Shown: piece by piece, positions 57,915 through 64,000 of the stretch | How the letters are laid out: every line of letters begins with the position of its first letter | Numbering within the stretch: position 1 is the first letter of the stretch | Assembly (NCBI RefSeq): GCF_004799285.1 | Contig: NZ_SSND01000006.1 | Location: forward strand, 1-64,000 | Length of the DNA: 64,000 bases | Reading direction: 5' to 3' | Origin: Aliigemmobacter aestuarii | GTDB taxonomy: Bacteria > Pseudomonadota > Alphaproteobacteria > Rhodobacterales > Rhodobacteraceae | The notes under the pieces: generated by a model | Database searches by the model: none | Told to the model about the DNA's origin: nothing | What the model saw: the letters and a program-made list of their open reading frames with translations, nothing else | Translations under genes and position numbers: made by a program

Positions 57915-59513
57915 ATGGCTCTGAACTTGATGATGACCTCGCAGCGCGACGAATTGAAGCCGCGGATCACGGTGTTCGGCGTGGGCGGCGCCGGGGGCAA
58001 CGCGGTCAACAACATGATCGAGAAAAGCCTTGAAGGGGTCGAGTTCGTCGTCGCCAACACCGATGCGCAGGCGCTGCAGCAAAGCCGCGCCGAGGCCCGC
58101 ATCCAGATGGGCGTGAAGGCGACCGAGGGCCTGGGCGCCGGTGCCCGGCCGACGGTCGGTGCCGCTGCCGCCGAGGAAACCATCGAAGAGATCGTCGATC
58201 ATCTGGCGGGCGCGCACATGTGCTTCATCACCGCCGGGATGGGCGGCGGCACCGGAACCGGCGCTGCCCCGATCATCGCGCAGGCCGCGCGTGAGCTGGG
58301 TGTGCTGACAGTGGGCGTCGTGACGAAGCCTTTCCAGTTCGAAGGCGCCAAGCGCATGAAGCAGGCCGAAGAGGGCATCGAAGCCCTGCAGAAGGTCGTC
58401 GATACGCTGATCATCATCCCGAACCAGAACCTGTTCCGGCTTGCCAACGAGCGCACCACCTTTACCGAAGCCTTCGCCATGGCTGACGACGTGCTCTATC
58501 AGGGCGTGAAGGGCGTGACCGACCTGATGGTGCGCCCCGGCCTGATCAACCTCGACTTCGCCGACGTCCGCGCGGTGATGGACGAGATGGGCAAGGCGAT
58601 GATGGGCACGGGCGAGGCGCAGGGCGATGACCGCGCCGTGCAGGCCGCCGAAAAGGCCATCGCCAACCCGCTTCTGGACGAAATCAGCCTGAACGGCGCC
58701 AAGGGCGTGCTGATCAACATCACCGGCGGCTACGACCTGACGCTGTTCGAACTGGACGAGGCCGCGAACATCATCCGCGAAAAGGTGGACCCAGACGCCA
58801 ATATCATCGTCGGCTCCACGCTGGATCCGTCGATGGAAGGCGCGATGCGCGTTTCGGTCGTGGCGACCGGGATCGACGCCTCGAACGTGAAGACGGATGC
58901 GCCGGTGGCGCGCCGGTCGATGGCAGCCCCGCTTCCGCAGCCGACCCCGGTCGCCGAACCCGCCCGCGAACCTGCCGTCAAGGTGCAGGTGGTTCCCGCC
59001 GCCGCGCAGGCACCTGTTGCCCCGCCCATGCCGGAAGAGGCGCCCTCGCTGTTCGACGCGGTCGAGGATCATGCCGCCGACGATCTGCCGCCGCCGGCCT
59101 ATGTGCCGCCGCGTGCCCCGGCGCAGCCTGCTGTCCGCGCCGCCGCGCCCGCGGCTGCGCTGGACAATGACGCCGCTGCCTTCGTCGCGCCCCGTCCGCG
59201 TGCGACGGGCCAGCCCTCGCCCGAGGCGCTGGCGCGCCTTCAGGCCGCCGTCAACAAGTCGCCTGCCGGTGCCACGCGTCCGGCTGCCGCTGCGGCCCCG
59301 CGTCCGGCGGCACCCGCCCCTGCGGAACGTCCGCGGTTCGGTATCGGGTCGCTGATCAACCGGATGGCAGGCCATGCAGAGCCGGCCCCGGAACGGCCCG
59401 CAGCAGCCGCCCGGCAACAGCCGCCGGTCACGCATTACGACGACGAACCGGAACTGAGCGCCGATCAGGAACGGATCGAGATCCCCGCGTTCCTGCGCCG
59501 CCAGGCCAACTGA
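57915..59513 (+). CDS. ftsZ: Cell division GTPase FtsZ
   Basis: A 532-residue tubulin-like GTPase that forms the Z ring. MALNLMM at 57915 resembles the start of FtsZ in related genera; an upstream ATG at 57873 is less likely. [15 protein letters not shown] starts the GTPase domain, [10 protein letters not shown] is the tubulin signature and NIIVGS... marks the second domain. A long Ala/Pro-rich linker (about 335-505) leads to the conserved C-terminal peptide [12 protein letters not shown], which binds FtsA. Confidence 0.96.
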   Translation: MALNLMMTSQRDELKPRITVFGVGGAGGNAVNNMIEKSLEGVEFVVANTDAQALQQSRAEARIQMGVKATEGLGAGARPTVGAAAAEETIEEIVDHLAGAHMCFITAGMGGGTGTGAAPIIAQAARELGVLTVGVVTKPFQFEGAKRMKQAEEGIEALQKVVDTLIIIPNQNLFRLANERTTFTEAFAMADDVLYQGVKGVTDLMVRPGLINLDFADVRAVMDEMGKAMMGTGEAQGDDRAVQAAEKAIANPLLDEISLNGAKGVLINITGGYDLTLFELDEAANIIREKVDPDANIIVGSTLDPSMEGAMRVSVVATGIDASNVKTDAPVARRSMAAPLPQPTPVAEPAREPAVKVQVVPAAAQAPVAPPMPEEAPSLFDAVEDHAADDLPPPAYVPPRAPAQPAVRAAAPAAALDNDAAAFVAPRPRATGQPSPEALARLQAAVNKSPAGATRPAAAAAPRPAAPAPAERPRFGIGSLINRMAGHAEPAPERPAAAARQQPPVTHYDDEPELSADQERIEIPAFLRRQAN

Positions 59514-59537
59514 AGCGGTCACGATTTATCAGGGAAG

Positions 59538-59566
59538 GGCCCGGTTCGCCGGGTCTTTTCTTTTTG
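59538..59566 (+). terminator. Intrinsic terminator of the dcw cluster
   Basis: GGCCCGG and CCGGGTC (one G-U pair) form a 7-bp stem with a TTCG tetraloop, followed by TTTTCTTTTTG, 24 nt past the ftsZ stop. Confidence 0.9.
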
Positions 59567-59738
59567 CATTCCAGTGACTTGCATCTGATTTGGCGGTTCT
59601 TTGCGCGACCTCGGGCGCACTGTTACATCCCGTTACAAAGAGTGAGTTGTTCCCGCGGGGGCGGTCACTTAGTTAAAATCCGTAAAAGTCCCGCCACGAC
59701 GGGCCGGTTCTTCCAGGGGTCGGCTCTTCGGACCAGAC

Positions 59739-60686
59739 ATGGCGTGGATAACCCAGAGGCTCAAGTTGCAGAACACGCTCCGCTCCGCTGTCGTCTTTGA
59801 AGGGCTCGGGCTCCATTCCGGGGAACCCGTGCGGATGGTCGTCCATCCCGCCTCGGCCGATTACGGGATCTGGTTCAAGCGCACCGACGTGACCGGCTCT
59901 GACGCGATGATCGCGGCCCGCTGGGATGCCGTCGTTCCCTCGAAGCTGTGCACGCTTCTGGCCAACCGGCAGGGCGTGACCGTCTCGACCGTCGAACATG
60001 TGATGGCGGCGCTGGCGGGCTGTGCGATCCACAACGCGCTGATCGAGATCGACGGGCCGGAAGTGCCGATCCTTGACGGATCGTCGGCGCCCTTCGTCCA
60101 GGCCTTCATCGCCCGCGGGCTGCGCGAACAGTCCGCGCCCGTCCGCGCGATCCGCGTGCTGCGTCCGGTCGAGGTGCGCGAAGGTGACGCGGTCGCCCGG
60201 CTGGATCCGTCCGACATGCTGGAAATCGACTTCCGCATCGACTTTGCCGAACCGGCCATCGGCCAGCAGGAAAAGCGCCTGAACATGGCAAACGGTGCCT
60301 TTGTGCGCGAACTTTGCGACAGCCGCACCTTCTGCCGCCAGTCCGATGTGGACGTGATGCGCGCGAATGGCCTGGCGCTTGGCGGCACGCTGGAAAACGC
60401 CGTGGTGTTCGATGCCGACGGGGTGCTTTCGCCTGGCGGCCTGCGCCACGCCGACGAGCCGGTTCGCCACAAGATGCTTGACGCCCTCGGTGATCTGGCG
60501 CTGGCGGGCGGGCCGATCCTGGGCCGCTATACCGGGGTTCGGGCGGGGCATGCGATGACCAATCGCCTGCTGCGGGCGCTGTTTGCGGACCCGACCTTGT
60601 ACGAGATCGTGGACTGCGGCGACCAGACCGTCTGCAAACTGCCCGGCATGGGCGTTGTGCGGGCGGATGTCCCCGCGCGCGCCTGA
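59739..60686 (+). CDS. lpxC: UDP-3-O-acyl-N-acetylglucosamine deacetylase
   Basis: A 315-residue zinc enzyme, the committed step of lipid A synthesis. TLRSAVVFEGLGLHSGEPV begins the fold, STVEHVMAALAGC holds the first zinc histidine, and the RHKMLDALGDLALAG motif (about 248-262) holds the others. The DSRTFC segment is the substrate loop. It follows the ftsZ terminator, with a 172-bp promoter gap. Confidence 0.95.
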   Translation: MAWITQRLKLQNTLRSAVVFEGLGLHSGEPVRMVVHPASADYGIWFKRTDVTGSDAMIAARWDAVVPSKLCTLLANRQGVTVSTVEHVMAALAGCAIHNALIEIDGPEVPILDGSSAPFVQAFIARGLREQSAPVRAIRVLRPVEVREGDAVARLDPSDMLEIDFRIDFAEPAIGQQEKRLNMANGAFVRELCDSRTFCRQSDVDVMRANGLALGGTLENAVVFDADGVLSPGGLRHADEPVRHKMLDALGDLALAGGPILGRYTGVRAGHAMTNRLLRALFADPTLYEIVDCGDQTVCKLPGMGVVRADVPARA

Positions 60687-60823
60687 CCTGCGGAAAAGCC
60701 TGCAAAGGCGTTTTGCGCCGCGGATTTTTCTGTGCTAGGACGGTTGCCAAGCGGTGGCCGGACGGGCATTTTCGTCGGGTGCCGGACGGGCAAAGAGTAA
60801 TCGGACAGGCAGGTAAGCAGAGC

Positions 60824-61684
60824 ATGGTCGTCGGGATTTCGGGGATCGTCGGAAAGACGGGGGCCAGAGTTCTTGGCGCGGGGCTCTTGCTGGCGCTGCT
60901 GGCCGGCTGCGGTGGCGGTGATGCCAATGACGTGCCTCTGGACACGCTGAGCGCGCAGCAGATCTTCGAACGGGGTGAGTTCGAGCTGGAAAACAGCCGC
61001 AAGCAGGAACAGGCGATCCGCTATTTCTCCGAGGTCGAACGGCTTTACCCCTATTCGGACTGGGCGCGCCGCGCGCTGATCATGCAGGCCTTCGCCTATC
61101 ACAAGGCCAAGGAATACGAAGACGCCCGCGCCGCCGCGCAACGGTTCATCGACAACTACCCCGGCGACGAGGACGCGGCCTATGCGAAATACCTGCTGGC
61201 GCTGTCCTACTATGACCAGATCGACGAAGTCGGCCGCGACCAGGGCCTGACCTTCCAGGCGCTGCAGGCGCTGCGCGAGGTGATCGAACAGTATCCCGAC
61301 AGCGAATATGCCAAGTCGGCGCTGCTGAAATTCGACCTCGCCTTCGACCATCTGGCCGGCAAGGAGATGGAGATCGGGCGTTATTACCTGAAGCGCAAGC
61401 ACTATACCGCGGCGATCAACCGGTTCCGCGTCGTGGTGCAGGATTTCCAGAACACGACCCACACCGCCGAGGCGCTGCATCGTTTGGTCGAATCCTACCT
61501 GGCACTTGGCCTGACGGACGAGGCGCAGACGGCCGGGGCGATTCTGGGCTACAACTATCAGTCCAGCCCGTTCTACGAAGACACCTACCGCCTGCTGACC
61601 GCACGGGGGCTTGAACCCTCGGTCAAGGGCGACAGCTGGCTGGCTGCGGTCTACCGGCAGGTTGTCCGCGGCGAGTGGCTGTAA
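60824..61684 (+). CDS. bamD: Outer-membrane assembly lipoprotein BamD
   Basis: A 286-residue lipoprotein of the BAM complex. The start MVVGISGIVG at 60824 precedes a lipoprotein signal with lipobox LLAGC (Cys about residue 28). Five tetratricopeptide-like repeats follow (EQAIRYFSEVERLYPYSDWA, YEDARAAAQRFIDNYP, FDLAFDHLAGKEMEIGRYYL). An earlier frame from 60713 lacks a signal and is rejected. Confidence 0.93.
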   Translation: MVVGISGIVGKTGARVLGAGLLLALLAGCGGGDANDVPLDTLSAQQIFERGEFELENSRKQEQAIRYFSEVERLYPYSDWARRALIMQAFAYHKAKEYEDARAAAQRFIDNYPGDEDAAYAKYLLALSYYDQIDEVGRDQGLTFQALQALREVIEQYPDSEYAKSALLKFDLAFDHLAGKEMEIGRYYLKRKHYTAAINRFRVVVQDFQNTTHTAEALHRLVESYLALGLTDEAQTAGAILGYNYQSSPFYEDTYRLLTARGLEPSVKGDSWLAAVYRQVVRGEWL

Positions 61685-61722
61685 GGGCAGGGGCGGGGGA
61701 AACCCCATCCGACGGGGGCAGG

Positions 61723-63369
61723 ATGCTCTGCGCGCTTGAAATCCGCGACATGCTGATCATCGACCGGTTGAGCCTTGCGTTCCGGCCCGGTCTGAACGTT
61801 CTGACCGGCGAAACCGGCGCGGGCAAATCCATTTTGCTGGATTCGCTTGGCTTTGTTCTGGGATGGCGCGGAAGGGCCGAACTGGTGCGCGCGGGCGCAG
61901 AACAGGGCGAGGTGGTGGCCGAATTCGCGCTGCCCGCCGGTCACGCGGCCCATGCGGTGCTGGAGGAGGCGGGGATCGGCGCCGAGGACGGTACGCTGAT
62001 CCTCCGGCGGGTGAATACGGCGGATGGCCGCAAGACCGCCTGGGTCAATGATCGCCGCGTGTCCGGCGAGGTGCTGCGCGCGCTGTCCGATACGCTTGTG
62101 GAATTGCATGGCCAGCATGACGACCGGGGGCTGCTGAACCCGCGCGGGCACCGGCAGTTGCTGGACACCTTCGCCAGGATCGATCTTGCGCCCATGCGGG
62201 CGGCATGGTCGCGTCTGGGGCAGGCGCGACGCGCCGTCGCCGCCGCGCGCACGGCGCTGGAGGCGATGCGCAGCGAAGAGGATTTCCTGCGCCATGCGGT
62301 CGCCGAGCTTGACAAGCTGAACGCCGAACCGGGCGAGGAGGCGACGCTGGACGCGCGCCGCCGGATGATGCAGGGGGCCGAACGGATCCGCGCCGACATC
62401 GCCCGCGCGCACCAGGCGCTGTCCGAGGACGGCGCCGGCGCGATCCTGACCGATGCCATGCGCTGGCTGGAAGGGGCGGCCGACCGGGCCGAAGGTGCGC
62501 TGGAGGAACCGATCGCCGCGCTGAGCCGGGCGCTGACCGAACTGGGCGAGGCGCAGATGGGGGTGGAACGGGTGCTGGACAGCCTCGATTTCAACCCGGC
62601 AGAGCTTGAGACGGTCGAGGAACGGCTGTTCGCGATCCGGGCGCTGGCGCGCAAGCACGGTGTGTTGCCCGATGACCTTGGCGCTTTCGCGGGGGATTTG
62701 CGGGCACGCCTTGCCGCGCTTGACGGCGGGGCGGGGAACATCGCCGCGCTGGAAAAGGCCGAGGCCGAGGCGGACGCGGCCTATCAGGCCGAAGCGGCGG
62801 CGGTCACGGCCCGGCGGACGGAGGCCGCCCGGCGGCTGGATGCCGCGATGGCGGCGGAACTGGCGCCGCTGAAGATGGAACGCGCGGTCTTCGCGACCGA
62901 GATCACGCCCGCCGATCCGGGGCCCGAGGGGCGCGATCAGGTGGCCTTCACTGTGGCCACGAACCCTGGCGCGCCGTCCGGGCCGCTGAACCGGATCGCC
63001 TCGGGCGGGGAGCTTTCGCGCTTTCTTCTGGCGCTGAAGGTCTGCCTGATGGGCGATGCGCCGGGCATGACGCTGATCTTCGACGAAATCGACCGCGGCG
63101 TGGGCGGGGCCACCGCCGATGCGGTCGGGCGGCGGTTGAAGGCGCTGGCGGCAGGGGCGCAGGTTCTGGTCGTCACGCACAGCCCGCAGGTGGCGGCCCT
63201 GGGCGGCCATCACTGGCGCGTGGAAAAGCGCGTGGAGGGCGACATGACACTGTCGACCGTGACGCCCCTGGACGTGCCTGCGCGGGTCGAGGAAATCGCC
63301 CGGATGCTGTCGGGCGATACGATTTCGGATGCGGCGCGGCAGGCGGCGCGGGCGCTGCTGGACGGCTGA
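61723..63369 (+). CDS. recN: DNA repair protein RecN
   Basis: A 548-residue SMC-like ATPase for double-strand break repair. The ATG at 61723 has GGGGCAGG close upstream. Walker A is TGETGAGKSILLD near residue 32. Long helical segments in the middle form the coiled coil. SGGELSRFLLALK is the signature and LIFDEIDRGVGG is Walker B. Its stop abuts that of the convergent SnoaL-like gene (TGATCA). Confidence 0.94.
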   Translation: MLCALEIRDMLIIDRLSLAFRPGLNVLTGETGAGKSILLDSLGFVLGWRGRAELVRAGAEQGEVVAEFALPAGHAAHAVLEEAGIGAEDGTLILRRVNTADGRKTAWVNDRRVSGEVLRALSDTLVELHGQHDDRGLLNPRGHRQLLDTFARIDLAPMRAAWSRLGQARRAVAAARTALEAMRSEEDFLRHAVAELDKLNAEPGEEATLDARRRMMQGAERIRADIARAHQALSEDGAGAILTDAMRWLEGAADRAEGALEEPIAALSRALTELGEAQMGVERVLDSLDFNPAELETVEERLFAIRALARKHGVLPDDLGAFAGDLRARLAALDGGAGNIAALEKAEAEADAAYQAEAAAVTARRTEAARRLDAAMAAELAPLKMERAVFATEITPADPGPEGRDQVAFTVATNPGAPSGPLNRIASGGELSRFLLALKVCLMGDAPGMTLIFDEIDRGVGGATADAVGRRLKALAAGAQVLVVTHSPQVAALGGHHWRVEKRVEGDMTLSTVTPLDVPARVEEIARMLSGDTISDAARQAARALLDG

Positions 63370-63768
63370 TCAGCCCGTCGCGGCGAAGGTCAGGCTCACT
63401 GCGCGCCAGCCCTCTTGCGTGGCGATCAGCACAGCCGTCATCAGCGCGCCGATGCGGCCCATGTCACGGCCTTCGTGATCGACCAGCCCCGACAGGACGA
63501 ACCGCTGATGCAGCACACCCGCGCCGGGGCCGATGGGGCGCAGGCGGGCCTTTCCGGTCACAAGGCGCGACCGGGCGAAACTGCCCGCGAATTCCCCTGC
63601 CAGCGTGGCGGCGATCTCTTTCCGGCCCTCGCAGACGGCCCCGCTGAGCGTCAGCATGTCGGCGTCCTCGACCAGAAGCGCGGAAAGCCCCTCGGCATCG
63701 CGTGCGCCCCAGAGGCTGGCGAAGGTGCGGGGAAAATCCTCGGGCGATTGCAGGGCGTGGGCAGTCAT
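63370..63768 (-). CDS. SgcJ/EcaC-type SnoaL-like (NTF2 fold) protein
   Basis: A 132-residue protein of the DUF4440/SgcJ family. The pattern FASLWGARDAEGLSALLVEDADM near residues 16-40 and GRKEIAATL is typical of this NTF2-like fold. No catalytic assignment is possible. Its ATG overlaps the stop of the upstream oxidase gene by 4 nt, so the two are translated together. Confidence 0.75.
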   Translation of the reverse strand: MTAHALQSPEDFPRTFASLWGARDAEGLSALLVEDADMLTLSGAVCEGRKEIAATLAGEFAGSFARSRLVTGKARLRPIGPGAGVLHQRFVLSGLVDHEGRDMGRIGALMTAVLIATQEGWRAVSLTFAATG

Positions 63769-64000
63769 TGGTCCTCCACCAGTTTGCCGGGATTCATCAA
63801 GCCGGCGGGGTCAAGTGCTGCCTTGATCGCCCCCATCACCGCCCAGGCATCCCCGTGTTCGGCGGCCATGTGGCCTTTCTTGCCGATCCCGATGCCATGT
63901 TCGCCGGTGATCGTGCCGCCAAAGCGCAGCGCGCGTTCCGCCATCCGCCCGGCCAGCGCCTTGGCCGTGGCAAGCTCGTCCGGATCGTCGCGGCGGACCA
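63765..64000 (-). CDS. FAD-linked oxidase, C-terminal part (D-lactate/glycolate oxidase GlcD type), partial
   Basis: The visible 77 residues belong to the C-terminal cap of a BBE/FAD-linked oxidase. GTITGEHGIGIGKKGHM is the conserved active-site histidine loop, and ALDPAGLMNPGKLV closes the protein, as in D-lactate dehydrogenases and GlcD. The start lies beyond the right edge. The substrate cannot be determined from this fragment. Confidence 0.88.
   Translation of the reverse strand, partial: VRRDDPDELATAKALAGRMAERALRFGGTITGEHGIGIGKKGHMAAEHGDAWAVMGAIKAALDPAGLMNPGKLVEDQ

Overview
The window looks like the chromosome of a GC-rich alphaproteobacterium of the Rhodobacteraceae (Rhodobacter/Paracoccus-like). 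The evidence is a full dcw cluster in the order usual for that family (with a DUF2484 gene between murC and murB), a long mraZ leader resembling the UpsM sRNA locus, and a DUF1127 gene followed by CcsR/cuckoo-type RNA hairpins. This placement is inferred from gene content and order; no search was run.

Layout. 1-5002: a large exported repeat protein (DUF11/prealbumin-like, running off the left edge) and a CAP-domain RTX protein. 5100-11553: a ydcSTUVW-like polyamine-type ABC transporter with an aminoaldehyde dehydrogenase and a LysR regulator. 11622-28371: an organophosphonate region. On the minus strand it has a LysR regulator, a frameshifted sulfatase-fold phosphonate/phosphodiester hydrolase, and a five-gene peptide-type ABC importer behind a near-consensus Pho box. 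On the plus strand it has phnW-phnA-phnY (2-aminoethylphosphonate to acetate plus phosphate), an EamA-type permease, a DeoR-type regulator and a Na/Pi-cotransporter-family protein. 28629-38213: a small EF-hand protein, pyruvate carboxylase, a UvrD-type helicase, a BenE-family transporter, a seven-hairpin CcsR/cuckoo array with its DUF1127 gene, and an Mrp/ApbC ATPase. 38214-59513: mraZ leader and dcw cluster (mraZ to ftsZ). 59739-64000: lpxC, bamD, recN, a SnoaL-like protein and the 3' end of an FAD-linked oxidase.

How the parts may work together. The phosphonate region could form a chain: import by the ABC system under phosphate limitation, ester cleavage by the hydrolase, transamination/oxidation/hydrolysis by PhnW-PhnY-PhnA, and disposal of surplus phosphate through the Na/Pi protein. 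Two tandem TGTGNGATT-type sites are shared between the hydrolase promoter and the DeoR promoter and may link the two arms. The substrate of the importer cannot be read from the sequence.

The most notable non-coding features are seven CCTCCTCCC-loop hairpins downstream of DUF1127, a candidate UpsM-like terminated leader before mraZ, and the Pho box at 18198-18215. No rRNA, tRNA, CRISPR, prophage or insertion sequence was recognised.
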